Positions 41,649-51,391 of a DNA stretch of 64,000 bases are shown here, one piece after another. The notes under the pieces are model-generated. The model worked only from the letters and a program-made list of their open reading frames with translations. It searched no databases and was not told the origin of the DNA. Both the position numbers and the translations under genes were made by a program. This DNA comes from CAVQND01 sp964653485 (GTDB taxonomy: Bacteria > Verrucomicrobiota > Verrucomicrobiia > Limisphaerales > UBA8199), in assembly GCA_964653485.1 (NCBI GenBank), contig CAZZFF010000014.1, positions 1-64,000 on the forward strand. The letters run 5' to 3'. Position 1 is the first letter of the stretch, and each line of letters begins with the position of its first letter.

Positions 41649-42929
41649 ATGGTGATGCGGCAGCCTGCGCAGATCATTGTTTTGGGGGCTGGCTTTGGCG
41701 GGCTGGAGTTCTGCCATAGGTTCCGTCATGCCTCCGCCCGGGTGACACTGGTGGACCGGTCCAATCATCATCTGTTTCAGCCTCTTCTATACCAGGTGGC
41801 CACAGCGGGCCTTTCGGCCCCTGAAATCGCGCAGCCGATTCGATCCATCCTCTCCCGCCGCGCGAATATCACCGTGTTGATGGAAGCGGTCGCCGGCTTC
41901 AATCTGCCGGAGAAGAAAGTCATGCTGGCGGGCGGTGAATTATCTTACGATTACCTGGTGCTGGCGTTGGGGGGATGCACCAGTTATTTCGGGCATCCGG
42001 AATGGGAGCAACATGCGCCGGGCCTGAAAACCCTGGGGGACGCTCTTCGCATTCGCAGCCGGGTTCTGCTCGCGTTCGAGCGGGCCGAAACAGAACCAAC
42101 GGCGGAGGAACAGGCGAGGTTGATGACCATGGTGGTGGTGGGCGGCGGGCCCACGGGCGTGGAATTGGCGGGCGCCTTCGGGGAATTGGCTCGGCATGTT
42201 TTGCGGGCGGATTTCAGGCGCATCGATCCGGCGCGGGCGCGGGTGATCTTGATCGAAGGGGGGCCGAGGATACTGGGGCATCTGCCCCCGGATTTGTCCG
42301 CCAGCGCGCAACGGCAGTTGGAAACCATGGGAGTGCAAGTGCGCCTGCAGGCGGCCGTCAAGCGGATCGATGCCGGCCAGGTGGAGTTGGAGAGCGGCGA
42401 AACGATTCGGGCGGCCAACATTTTTTGGGCGGCGGGTGTCGCGGCGACGCCGCTGACGAAAAAGCTGGGGGCGGAATTGGACCGAGCCGGGCGCGTCAAG
42501 GTGATGCCCGACCTGAGCCTGCCGGGCCATGCCGAGGTCTTCGCCATCGGCGACATGGCCCTGGTTTTGGGAGCGGACGGCAGGCCGGTGCCGGGGGTGT
42601 CGCCGGGCGCGATGCAGATGGCGCGGCACGTGGCGCGCATCATCGAAGACGAACTCGCCTCTCCTGGTGCCTCAACCCGCGCCCCGTTCCGCTACCGAGA
42701 CAAGGGCGCCATGGCGACCATCGGACGTTCGGCCGCGGTGGCGCAAGTGGGATCGGTTCATCTTTCGGGCTTGGCGGCGTGGCTGGCATGGCTGGTGATT
42801 CATTTGATCTTCCTGGTCGGATTTCGCAACAAGATCGCCGTGCTCTTGCAGTGGTTCTATTCCTACGTCACCTATAAGCGCGGCGCGCGCATTGTGGTCG
42901 GCGACGCTGCGGGACAGAAAGAAGCCTAA
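41649..42929 (+). CDS. Type II NADH dehydrogenase (NDH-2)
   Basis: The 426-aa flavoprotein would pass electrons from NADH to quinone without pumping protons. It has an FAD dinucleotide fold at the start (IIVLGAGFGGLEF), a second one for NADH (MVVVGGGPTGVELAGAFGEL, ~residues 160-180) and the late FAD motif VFAIGDMALV. The C-terminal ~60 residues are hydrophobic (WLAWLVIHLIFLVGF) and anchor it at the membrane. A start at 41655 is equally possible. It is a single gene beside degraded sequence. Confidence 0.92.
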   Translation: MVMRQPAQIIVLGAGFGGLEFCHRFRHASARVTLVDRSNHHLFQPLLYQVATAGLSAPEIAQPIRSILSRRANITVLMEAVAGFNLPEKKVMLAGGELSYDYLVLALGGCTSYFGHPEWEQHAPGLKTLGDALRIRSRVLLAFERAETEPTAEEQARLMTMVVVGGGPTGVELAGAFGELARHVLRADFRRIDPARARVILIEGGPRILGHLPPDLSASAQRQLETMGVQVRLQAAVKRIDAGQVELESGETIRAANIFWAAGVAATPLTKKLGAELDRAGRVKVMPDLSLPGHAEVFAIGDMALVLGADGRPVPGVSPGAMQMARHVARIIEDELASPGASTRAPFRYRDKGAMATIGRSAAVAQVGSVHLSGLAAWLAWLVIHLIFLVGFRNKIAVLLQWFYSYVTYKRGARIVVGDAAGQKEA

Positions 42930-42963
42930 AGGAACTCTTCCAAGACCACCTCCCCCGGCCGCA

Positions 42964-43259
42964 ATGGGTCCAAAGGAAACGGCGCTTCTGCTGGCCGAGG
43001 GAGTTCTCACGACACAGGGTTTCCAAGTCGAGACCTTTAGCGATCCCACCCGCGTGTTGGAGGCGGCCGTTGGCGGCGGCGCGCCGTCCATCCCCGGCTT
43101 CCCGTCATGATCGCCACTGGCTATGCAGGCGAAGATCTCCCGGAGCGCGCGCGTCAGGAAAGGGCGGTCGGGCTGCTCAGCAAACCGTTCCAGATGGAGT
43201 GCCTCCGCCGGAGTGTGCGGGAGACCCTCGACAGGGCCCAGCCACAGCAGAATCCATGA
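42964..43259 (+). pseudogene. Response-regulator receiver remnant, two fragments in different frames
   Basis: The first fragment (42964-43110) encodes ETALLLAEGVLTTQGFQVETF, like the start of a receiver domain. The second, a 50-aa frame from the ATG at 43107 to 43259, encodes MIATGYAGEDLPERARQE and LLSKPFQMECLRRSVRETLD, the receiver's C-terminal part with the conserved Thr and Lys-Pro. The segment with the phosphorylated Asp is missing and the frame shifts at 43107. This is the tail of a lost response regulator or hybrid kinase. Confidence 0.68.
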
Positions 43260-43495
43260 ACCAGACCCCGCCCCGCCTCGACGCCCAACTATATCCCGTG
43301 GCGGCCCAGGTGGATGAATCTCCGCACCCGCGGGGCCCCGGCGAGGCACTGGCAGATCGAATCGCTCCCGGATTACCTGGCGGGCACCTCTGCCAAGTGG
43401 AGAAAGGGGCGCACTGGCAACCGGCTCGGCTCTGGCCGCCTCGGTTCTGGTGGCTTTTGCCGGTCTGAGGCCCTGGCTCGTCAGGTAAACAGTAA

Positions 43496-44050
43496 TTAAC
43501 GGCTTACGCCAAGGTTAGAGCCGCCCTGAGGGACAACTGGCAGCGGAGCGATTTCGATTTCCTCGTCAATAACGCCGGCATCGGCATCCATGCGCCGTTC
43601 ACGGCCACGACGGAAGAGCAGTTCGATCAGTTGATGAACGTCCACTTGAAAGGCCCCTTCTTCCTGACCCAGGCGTTACTCCCTCTAATGAGAGACGGCG
43701 GGCGCATTGTGAATGTGTCCTCCGGGCTGGCGCGGTTCTCGCCGCCAGGATACTCCGCTTACGCGGCCATGAAAGGGGCCATCGAGGTGTTGACGCGTTA
43801 TATGGCCAAAGAACTGGGACCGCGCAGGATCGCCGTGAATGTCGTCGCCCCGGGCGCGATCGAAACCGATTTCGGGGGCGGCGCCGTCCGGGACGATAAG
43901 CAGATGAATGAAATCATCGCTTCACAAACGTCTCTTGGGCGCGTTGGTCTGCCGAAAGATATTGGCGGCGCCGTCGCCTCGCTTTTGTCCGATGACAGCG
44001 GCTGGATCAACGGTCAGAGGATCGAAGCTTCAGGCGGCATCTTCTTGTAA
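43496..44050 (+). pseudogene. Short-chain dehydrogenase remnant, N terminus missing
   Basis: The frame is open from just after a stop at 43493 and encodes FDFLVNNAGIGIHAPF, NVSSGLARFSPPGYSAYAAMKG (active Ser, Tyr and Lys present) and a typical SDR C terminus ending IEASGGIFL. The first ~75 residues, with the TGxxxGxG cofactor motif, are absent, so it cannot bind NAD(P) normally. An internal Met at 43631 gives the 139-aa frame that gene finders may call. I treat it as a pseudogene. Confidence 0.72.
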
Positions 44051-44337
44051 GAGCGCGTCCAAGTCTTCAGGGCAGCCCCTAACCTGACCTCCCCAGGAGT
44101 CTAATGAAAATGCCTGAAAAACCGCACTTTTGGCTAGCAATTCGCGAGGCACTTCATCTCAAGTACGTGACCCGGTTGGGCGCGGCGACTTTGGATCAAT
44201 TGCTCGAGCAATTTGCCAGCGGGCGTTTCAAAACCAGCCACCTCCGGGCGAATCAAGGCCGGTCGTTCGGAGGCAAGAGGTTCGGATCGGTCCAGGCGGG
44301 TTCGCGGGCGAGGCGCGGGGGGGGCGGTGCATGAGGT
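44051..44337. other. Remnant-containing intergenic region
   Basis: A frame at 44104-44334 (76 aa, MKMPEKPHFWLAIREALHL) has no family I recognise and its 3' half lies in the duplicated flank, so I do not call it a gene. The sequence from about 44195 belongs to the left copy of the direct repeat. Confidence 0.4.
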
Positions 44338-44411
44338 ATTTGGCCCTGATTGTGGCGAAGTCATCGAGGTCTTTTTGCCAGGCGGCGCGGATGTCCTTGA
44401 GGGGTTTTCCA
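44195..44411 (+). repeat. Left copy of a direct repeat bounding a 6.8-kb segment
   Basis: This stretch matches ~51182-51391. The last 74 bp (44334-44407) are 72/74 identical to 51315-51388, the 3' end of the serine-hydrolase/NamZ gene; the rest aligns less well, with indels, to that gene's downstream flank. Confidence 0.75.
44334..44411 (-). pseudogene. Fragment of the NamZ gene 3' end
   Basis: The minus strand encodes KPLKDIRAAWQKDLDDFA and RAKYLM, the last ~26 residues of the protein encoded at 51305-53734. The stop codon is lost here, so the frame runs on to 44228. There is no start or catalytic part, so it is a dead copy left by a rearrangement. Confidence 0.8.
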
Positions 44412-44470
44412 CACATGTAAGGTACATTTGTATCAATAGTTTTGACTGACCCCGTTCAGGTCCTCGATGG

Positions 44471-47400
44471 TTACGGGCTTTCGAGCAGAAACGCCCCGCT
44501 CTGATCGGTTCCGAGGAAGTAGCCGGCTGCGCCAGCTTGGTTCTGAAGGAGGACGCCGCTAATCTTGATGGTCTGCTTCGGGTTGGACGGACTGGCAAAG
44601 CTGCCCGTCACGGCACCCGTGGCCTTGTTGATGGCCAGTACGAGCCGGTTGGGGTTCGGCGAGGCGACGACAATCGTCTGGTTCGACCCCAACGCGACTT
44701 GGTTGGTCAGGGCCAAGGGCAGATTGCCTCCCTCTAGTATGACTCGCGCATTGGTCAACGCCAGCAGCGGCGCGGCATTTGAACGGTAGGCCGAGCCTAT
44801 CACCGGCACCGCCAGATTGGTATAGCCGGCGGCGTTCACCGGCGGCGACTTGCCCGCCGGACGGAACCACGACAGCCTCCCGCTCAGCACCGTCCCCGGT
44901 GCGTCACTCAAGGTCAACCAACCAAACAGCGCACCCCCATTGCCGCCGGGCGGGGCCGGGTACTTCCAGAAAAACGGCCAGCGCCCATCCTTTGACACGC
45001 TCGCTGGAGATAGCGTCAGCGCCGTCCCGTCGGCCAAACTCCCCGCCAGCGTGATCTGGCCGGCCAGATTGACAGACACCGTCGACCAGCCAAATCCCCC
45101 GGGGCCGCTGGCAGGGGTCTCCCATCCGGAGATCGCCAGCGTGTAAAGTCCCGCGTAGTTGGTGGCTTTGCTGGTCGTGCCGTTGAAGACGGCCCGGTCG
45201 GCCCTTAAGTCCGCAGCCCATGCGCCGTTGGAAACCGTGCCGGCGATTTGCTGACTGGCTGGGTCGCTGGTGTCAACCATCAGATTGAAGGTGAGTGCGC
45301 CCTGCGGGTTGGACACCGTGAACTGGGCGTGTCCACCCACGTCAAAGGCCGCCGCAGGCAGGCTGAATGCACCGGCGGCGGTGGTAATTTTGCCCGTAAA
45401 CGCCCCGTTGGTGGTCAGGGTCAGGGTGATCAGACCCGCGCTGGCCTCGCTCAGCTCGTTGGTGTTCAGGAACAAGCCGGTAAAAGTCCCTTGCTCGGGA
45501 ATGAACGGATTAGCCGCAAAGGTCGCCTCCAGCACCAGGTTGGACTGCATGGTGAACGTCAGCTTATTGCTGGTGCTCAAGACACCGTAAGGCAAGGACG
45601 CGCCGCCCACCCAGTTGGACAACACCCAGTTCGGAGCGGCGGAGGCGGTCAGAGTATAGCTGCCGCCCAGGGCCAGCAGTTGCCCTGTGGTGTACGGAGC
45701 AACCGTTCCGTTCCCGTTGATAAGGACCACCAGGCTGGCGCTGGGGACATACTCGAACGCGACCTTGTTCGTGAGCGAGCAGGCGCCGCTGACGTCCAAA
45801 GCGTAGGCACTCAGCGTGTTGGTGCCCGCATTCGCCTTCGACAGGCTGACGCTGGCCGTCCAGTGGCTCCAAGAGTCGCCCAGATTGACCTGCGTCCAGC
45901 CGTTGGTGTTCAGTTGGCAGTAGAGCTGGCTCACCGGTACCTTGTCCGTGAGCACGCCCGTTGCGACCAGGACGCCGTTGCTTACAGTCTGGCCAGCTTT
46001 GGGCGCCGTGATGGTCAGTTGCGGGTTGCCTGCCTCTTCGGGGACATAATGACCTACCGCCTCATTCGTAAGTCCGCTTGAAACCACCATCACCAGATTC
46101 GAGGGGGTCTGCCAGTCCGCGATGCTCGTAAAAGAAACCAGATGGCTCCCCACGCTCAGGCCGGTCACCACGGCTCCGCTGGCTTGAGGCGCCGCGCCGT
46201 CCACCTGCCACCCGGCCCCCAGTAAGTTTGCCATTGCCGGAGTGATAGTGATTTGCAAGTTGCCATACGCCACCACCGTGAGGGCTAACGACTGACTCAC
46301 CGTTTGGCCCAAGGCGTCGCTCACTTCCACCACGAAAAACGCAGTGCCCGGCACGGCCGGCGTTCCCGAAAGCGACCCATCATCCGCCAGTATCAGGCCC
46401 GCCGGCAGGTTCGTGGAAGCCCACGTGTAGGGCGGTTGCCCGCCCGAGGCGCAGAGGGTGGCCGTATATGCAACCCCCTGCGCTGCAGCCGGCAGAGAAA
46501 CGGTCGAGACCTGGAGGGGAGACCGCACAACGGTTAGCGAGAGCAGTTGGTCGGCAGTCACTCCGGTCGAATCGGTCACCCGAACGCTGAAACTGAAGCT
46601 GCCACTCCCTGCCGGCGCGCCCGAGATGACCCCGTTGGTCGTCAGAGTCAGGCCCGGTGGCAGGCCCGACGAACCGGGTGACAAGGACCAGGAGTACGGC
46701 TTTACGCCTCCGCTGGCGCACAGCGACAGACTGAACGGTTGGCCGTTGGTGGCACTGGGCAACGACGTGGTCGTGATCTCCAGCGCCCGCACTATCGTCA
46801 GGCGGAAAACCGTCCCTGCTCCGCCATTGCCGCCGGCCGTCAGGCCATAGAAATCGCCGTCACTGCTCTGCATCAGCCCATACGGGGCTTCGCCGGCACA
46901 GAGGCCGGTAAACGAACATAGGGTAGTCAGCCCACCGCCGCTGCCCAGCTCGAACAACGTCCCGGCGGAGTACTCTCCGCACTGCGAGGTTGTGCCGTAA
47001 AGGTGGCCGTCGCTGGCCAGCACCAGGCGGCCGGGACAGGCGCCATCATCACCCCCGGTGAAGCTGTACAAAGTAGTGAACCCCCCGCCCGTACCGATCT
47101 TGAACACGGTGCCCGGCCCGCCGCAAAGGTCGTCCGAAGTTGTTCCATAAAGATAGCCATCGGTGCCCTGCACTAACGCGGCCTTGGGCGACGAACCGTC
47201 ATTCCCCCCAGTGAAATTGTGCAAAATGCTCAGGGTGCCCCCCGCAGTGATCTTGAATACGGTGCCGTAGCCGATGTTGCCTGTATCCGTGTAGCAACCG
47301 CCCCACAAAGTCGTGCCGTAGAAACAACCGTCTCGGCCCTGGATCAGACGAGCACAAGGATAAGCACCGTCCGATGGATCGACACACGGAAACTGGTGGA

Positions 47401-49282
47401 GCACGGTCAGCGCGCCATTGGTGCTGAGTTTGAACACAGTGCCGGCCGGTTGGTCGAGGCCGGGTACGGAGCTGCTGTTCGCGCCGTACATGGTTGTGCC
47501 GTACAGATAACCATCGCTGCCCTGGACCAACCCGGCCATCGGGCTTCCACCGCCGCTCCCGCCCGCGAAAGACCATAAAGTGGCGAGCACCCCATCGGCG
47601 GTGATCTTGAACACCGTGCCGCAACCGTTCGTGCCGCCGGCCGAGGTCGTGCCATAGAAGCAACCATCCTTCCCCTGCACCAAGCCGTCCGGCGGCGCAG
47701 ACCCATCGGCCCCGACGCCAAATGAGTGGAGGCTGGTCAGATTCCCATAGTCGTCGAGGCGGAACACCGTCCCGGCGTCGGCGCCGTTGGTGCCGCCCCA
47801 ATTGGCCGTTCCGTAAAGATAGCCGTCGCTGCCTTGCACGAGTTGATAGGGATACCCGCCGTAGTTGCGGCAGAAAAACGAATACAGAGTGGTCAGCCCC
47901 CCGTTGGTGCTGACTCGGAACACCGTGCCGGCGCCCGTCCCAGCCAGGCCGGTTCCCCAGGCTGACCCGGCGCCGGAGGTCGTGCCGTAAAGATACCCGT
48001 CGCTACCCTGCGCCAGGCTGGCCTGGGGATTCGCGCTATCCCCGCCGTTGTTGAACCTATACAAGGTGGTCAGCACTCCACCCGGACTGATCTTGAAAAC
48101 CGTGCCCCAACTTTCCCAATCGCCGCTGGCATCCTGCACATACAGGCCGCCGGCCGAGGTCGTGCCATAGAAGCAGCCGTCGCGGCCCTGTGCCAGCCTG
48201 GCCAGCGGCGCCGCGCCGTCGTCGCCCGTGAACCGGTGCAGGTAGGTCAGTTGCCCCTCGGAAGTGATCTTGAAGACTGTGCCAAAGCAATTCGTGCCCC
48301 CGCTCGTGCCGCCCGCCGAGGTCGTGCCGTAGAAACACCCGTCGCTGCCCCGCACCAGGCCGGCCATCGGGGTTTCGCCATCGCCATTGCTGCCACTGAA
48401 TTGGTGCAAGGTGGTCAGGTCACCCCCGCGGGTGATCTTAAGCACCGTTCCCCAACCGCCCCAGACGTTGGTCCCACCGCTCGAAGTCGTGCCATAAAAA
48501 CAGCCGTCGCTGCCCTCCACCAGTTCACCGCAGGGCGTACCGCCATCAGCCCTGCCACTGAACGAGTAAAGCGTGGACAGCGTCCCGCCCGTGCTCACGG
48601 CGAAGACCGTGCCCTGGTTGTTCGTCCCACCGCTCGAGGTCGTGCCGTAAAACAGCCCATCGCTGCCCTGGACCAGCCCGGCCGAAGGACTCGCGCCCTC
48701 GCTGCCGCCCGCAAATGCATGTAAAGTGGTCAATTCTCCGTCGGCGGAGATTTTGAATACCGTGCCGTACCCGCCTGAGCCGCCACTCGAGGTCGTGCCG
48801 TAAAACAGCCCATCGCTGCCCTGGACCAGCCCGGCCGAAGGACTCGCGCCCTCGCTGCCGCCCGCAAATGCGCGTAAAGTGGTCAATTCCCCGTCAGCGG
48901 AGATTTTGAATACCGTGCCGTACCCGTCCTGAGAGCCAGAGCCTGCGTCATACGTGGTGGTCGAGACGCCGCCGGACCGGGTCGTGCCGTAGAAACTGCC
49001 ATCGCTGCCCTGAACCAACCCGGCCCAGGGTGCCGCGCCGGTAACGTACGGGTCAAATGAATAAACCGTGGTTAACACCGTGGCTGCCTGGCCGCCCGGA
49101 ACCGGAAGCACGAGCGCGGCCAGCAGCAGCAACCGTGGCCACGTGACCGACACCGAGCCTTTCGCGGACGTAGCTCCAGTTCCCGCCAGACGGCGCGCCA
49201 AAAGGGTGAGGAAGAATGGGGTTCGAGCTTCTGAGGGCATGGGAAGGAAGCTGCCCGAGGACCGCCGCCACGTCAAGAGCAT
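44471..49282 (-). CDS. Giant secreted GloVer-repeat protein 2
   Basis: The 1603-aa protein is exported (signal segment LLLLAALVLPVPGGQA, ~residues 49-66). Residues ~70-830 hold about fifteen GloVer repeats of ~50 residues (GSDGCFYGTTSSGG, then GTVFKIS). Next are two putative Ig/cadherin-like modules (~835-1010; SLPSATNGQPFSLSL), a PEGA-like module (~1015-1090), an Ig-like and an InlB-like segment, and a final ~330-residue module also at the end of GloVer protein 1, ending GVLLQNQAGAAGYFL. A second Met at 49240 may be the true start. The function is unknown; a large surface-bound beta-propeller array is likely. Confidence 0.82.
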   Translation of the reverse strand: MLLTWRRSSGSFLPMPSEARTPFFLTLLARRLAGTGATSAKGSVSVTWPRLLLLAALVLPVPGGQAATVLTTVYSFDPYVTGAAPWAGLVQGSDGSFYGTTRSGGVSTTTYDAGSGSQDGYGTVFKISADGELTTLRAFAGGSEGASPSAGLVQGSDGLFYGTTSSGGSGGYGTVFKISADGELTTLHAFAGGSEGASPSAGLVQGSDGLFYGTTSSGGTNNQGTVFAVSTGGTLSTLYSFSGRADGGTPCGELVEGSDGCFYGTTSSGGTNVWGGWGTVLKITRGGDLTTLHQFSGSNGDGETPMAGLVRGSDGCFYGTTSAGGTSGGTNCFGTVFKITSEGQLTYLHRFTGDDGAAPLARLAQGRDGCFYGTTSAGGLYVQDASGDWESWGTVFKISPGGVLTTLYRFNNGGDSANPQASLAQGSDGYLYGTTSGAGSAWGTGLAGTGAGTVFRVSTNGGLTTLYSFFCRNYGGYPYQLVQGSDGYLYGTANWGGTNGADAGTVFRLDDYGNLTSLHSFGVGADGSAPPDGLVQGKDGCFYGTTSAGGTNGCGTVFKITADGVLATLWSFAGGSGGGSPMAGLVQGSDGYLYGTTMYGANSSSVPGLDQPAGTVFKLSTNGALTVLHQFPCVDPSDGAYPCARLIQGRDGCFYGTTLWGGCYTDTGNIGYGTVFKITAGGTLSILHNFTGGNDGSSPKAALVQGTDGYLYGTTSDDLCGGPGTVFKIGTGGGFTTLYSFTGGDDGACPGRLVLASDGHLYGTTSQCGEYSAGTLFELGSGGGLTTLCSFTGLCAGEAPYGLMQSSDGDFYGLTAGGNGGAGTVFRLTIVRALEITTTSLPSATNGQPFSLSLCASGGVKPYSWSLSPGSSGLPPGLTLTTNGVISGAPAGSGSFSFSVRVTDSTGVTADQLLSLTVVRSPLQVSTVSLPAAAQGVAYTATLCASGGQPPYTWASTNLPAGLILADDGSLSGTPAVPGTAFFVVEVSDALGQTVSQSLALTVVAYGNLQITITPAMANLLGAGWQVDGAAPQASGAVVTGLSVGSHLVSFTSIADWQTPSNLVMVVSSGLTNEAVGHYVPEEAGNPQLTITAPKAGQTVSNGVLVATGVLTDKVPVSQLYCQLNTNGWTQVNLGDSWSHWTASVSLSKANAGTNTLSAYALDVSGACSLTNKVAFEYVPSASLVVLINGNGTVAPYTTGQLLALGGSYTLTASAAPNWVLSNWVGGASLPYGVLSTSNKLTFTMQSNLVLEATFAANPFIPEQGTFTGLFLNTNELSEASAGLITLTLTTNGAFTGKITTAAGAFSLPAAAFDVGGHAQFTVSNPQGALTFNLMVDTSDPASQQIAGTVSNGAWAADLRADRAVFNGTTSKATNYAGLYTLAISGWETPASGPGGFGWSTVSVNLAGQITLAGSLADGTALTLSPASVSKDGRWPFFWKYPAPPGGNGGALFGWLTLSDAPGTVLSGRLSWFRPAGKSPPVNAAGYTNLAVPVIGSAYRSNAAPLLALTNARVILEGGNLPLALTNQVALGSNQTIVVASPNPNRLVLAINKATGAVTGSFASPSNPKQTIKISGVLLQNQAGAAGYFLGTDQSGAFLLESP

Positions 49283-49482
49283 ATCTCCGGCTTGGCAAAC
49301 GAAGTTTGATGAGCGGCCGTGGGTTCCTCTTGCATTGCCCGGGCAAAAGGTCCAAAAAGGTCCAAGATGTTAGGCGTTGGATAAAGTCTGTGGCCGCAGG
49401 GGACTACTGGTCATCCCGGTGAGGCTGGAGACCTGCCGGGGTGGATATGGACACCCTGCTTCTCGATGGGATTACGAAACCT

Positions 49483-51168
49483 ATGAAGACAAGCAGAGCA
49501 GTATTGGGGATTATCAGCATGACAATGTCTATCGTGGGCCGGCTCTCTTCCTCGTGGATTCTCCCGCTGGTGCTGTTGACGGTGCCTGCCGTGGTGCAAG
49601 CCCAATTCAATTACACGACCAACAGCGGCGCGATCACCATCACGGGATACACCGGGTCCGACAGCGTGGTGACGATCCCCAGCACGATCAATGGGCTGGC
49701 CGTGATCTGCGTTGGTGACGGCGCGTTCCAAGGGTCCGCGATTCTGACCAGCGTGACTCTGCCCAACGGCGTCGCCAGCATCGGAAATGATGCGTTCTAT
49801 GAGTGCTCTGGGCTGACCAACGCGACCATCCCCAACAGCGTCACCAACATAGGGGATAGCGCGTTCTCTCAGTGTGGCTTGACCAGCGTCACTATCCCGA
49901 ACCAAGTCACCAGCATCGCCGACTCCGCCTTTGAGGAATGCCGTAGTCTGAGGACCGTGACCATCCCCGACAGTGTCACCGTCATCGGGACTAATGCGTT
50001 TGCCTGGTGCGTGAGCCTGGACAGTGTCACGATCCCGAGCAGCGTGATGAGCATCGAGTCTGGGGCCTTCTACGCTTCCACCTTTCTCGGAGGCGATCGG
50101 AACGCCAGTATCACGATTCCGGGCAGCGTCACGAACATCGGGCCGGGGGCCTTTGCCGAGTACGAGGGCACGCTAATCGTCGATCCACTTAACCCTTTTT
50201 ACAGCACGATTGACGGGGTCTTGTTCAACAAGAGCCACACGATGCTCATCCAGTGTCCCATGTCTGAGTACGGAGACTACGCGGTCCCCAGCGGCGTTAC
50301 TACCATCGGGGATGGCGCATTCTATTTCTGTATCGGCCTGAGCACCATCGCGATCCCCAGTAGCGTGACCAGCATCGGAACCGCCGCGTTCGACACTTGC
50401 TCCACCCTAACCAACATCACAATCCCCGACAGCGTCACCAACCTTGGGGACTTTGCGTTCGAATACTGCTCCGGTCTGGCCAAAGTGACGATCGGCAAGG
50501 GCGTCACCAGCATCGCGAGCCTTGATTTCTACGACTGCCCCGCGCTCACCGCCGTCATCGTTGACGCAGGTAACCCCTTCTATAGCAGTGTGGATGGGGT
50601 TTTATTCGACAAGAGCCAGACGACACTCATTGAATATCCGGAGGCCAAAGCCGGAAGTTACACGGTTCCCAATGGTGTGATCAACATCGGCGCCCTGGCG
50701 TTCTGCTTTTGCGGGAGCCTGAATAGCGTGACGATCCCGAACAGCGTCACCAATATCGCCGACGATGCGTTCAGCTACTGTACGGGCTTGGCTGGAATCT
50801 TCTTCAGCGGGAACGCCCCCAACGTTGCCCCGTCTGCGTTCAACGGTGACAACGGTGCGACCGTTTACTACTTGCCCGGAACCTTGGGCTGGGAATCCAC
50901 CTTCGGTGGCCTGGCCACCGCTCCATGGGTGCTTCCGAGTCCGCTAATTCTGCTCAACGGCCCCGGTTTTGGCGTTCAAACGAATGGCTTCGGTTTCACC
51001 GTCTCCTGGGCAACGAACCTCTCCATCGTCGTGGAGGCTTGTGCCGACCTGGCCCATCCCGTATGGGCTCCCGTCCGAACCAATGCGCTCATCAATGGCT
51101 CGTTTTACTTTAGCGATCCCCAATGGACCAGCTCTGCCCGCCGTTTCTACCGCCTCAGCACGCCGTGA
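49483..51168 (+). CDS. Secreted BspA-like leucine-rich-repeat protein 2
   Basis: The 561-aa protein has a signal peptide ending VQAQ and about 18 BspA/LRR_5 repeats of 23 residues from ~residue 50 to ~465 (LTSVTLPNGVASIGNDAFYEC; LTNATIPNSVTNIGDSAFSQC). The C-terminal ~60 residues are the same module as in the first BspA-like protein, ending FYFSDPQWTSSARRFYRL. BspA-type repeats often mediate surface contacts. The Met at 49483 was chosen because the signal peptide begins there. It lies head to head with the 1603-aa GloVer gene across ~200 bp and inside the repeat-bounded segment. Confidence 0.85.
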   Translation: MKTSRAVLGIISMTMSIVGRLSSSWILPLVLLTVPAVVQAQFNYTTNSGAITITGYTGSDSVVTIPSTINGLAVICVGDGAFQGSAILTSVTLPNGVASIGNDAFYECSGLTNATIPNSVTNIGDSAFSQCGLTSVTIPNQVTSIADSAFEECRSLRTVTIPDSVTVIGTNAFAWCVSLDSVTIPSSVMSIESGAFYASTFLGGDRNASITIPGSVTNIGPGAFAEYEGTLIVDPLNPFYSTIDGVLFNKSHTMLIQCPMSEYGDYAVPSGVTTIGDGAFYFCIGLSTIAIPSSVTSIGTAAFDTCSTLTNITIPDSVTNLGDFAFEYCSGLAKVTIGKGVTSIASLDFYDCPALTAVIVDAGNPFYSSVDGVLFDKSQTTLIEYPEAKAGSYTVPNGVINIGALAFCFCGSLNSVTIPNSVTNIADDAFSYCTGLAGIFFSGNAPNVAPSAFNGDNGATVYYLPGTLGWESTFGGLATAPWVLPSPLILLNGPGFGVQTNGFGFTVSWATNLSIVVEACADLAHPVWAPVRTNALINGSFYFSDPQWTSSARRFYRLSTP

Positions 51169-51181
51169 GGCTGAGGACCTC

Positions 51182-51391
51182 GATCAACAAGGGACTGGCA
51201 CCGGGCGATCAACGACAGCCAGCGCCAAGCGAATCAAGACCGGCCGTCCCGGGGCGAGGGTTTAGGATCGGTCCGGCCAGGTCCAAGGCCGGAGGGCGCC
51301 AGGTTCAATATAGCAGGTATTTGGCCCTGATTTTGGCGAAGTCATCGAGGTCTTTTTGCCAGGCGGCGCGGATGTCTTTGAGGGGTTTGTT
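51182..51391 (+). repeat. Right copy of the direct repeat bounding the 6.8-kb segment
   Basis: It covers the intergenic flank and the last ~28 codons of the serine-hydrolase/NamZ gene, and matches ~44195-44411. The coding part is nearly identical; the flank aligns with small gaps. Confidence 0.75.

Noticed and set aside
44104..44334. 76-aa plus-strand frame as a gene
   Set aside because: No known family, and its second half lies in the duplicated intergenic flank of the NamZ gene.
23312..44441. TATCAATAGTT at ~23312 and ~44431, each followed closely by TTGAC
   Set aside because: An 11-bp match in AT-rich intergenic DNA without further similarity; treated as coincidence.
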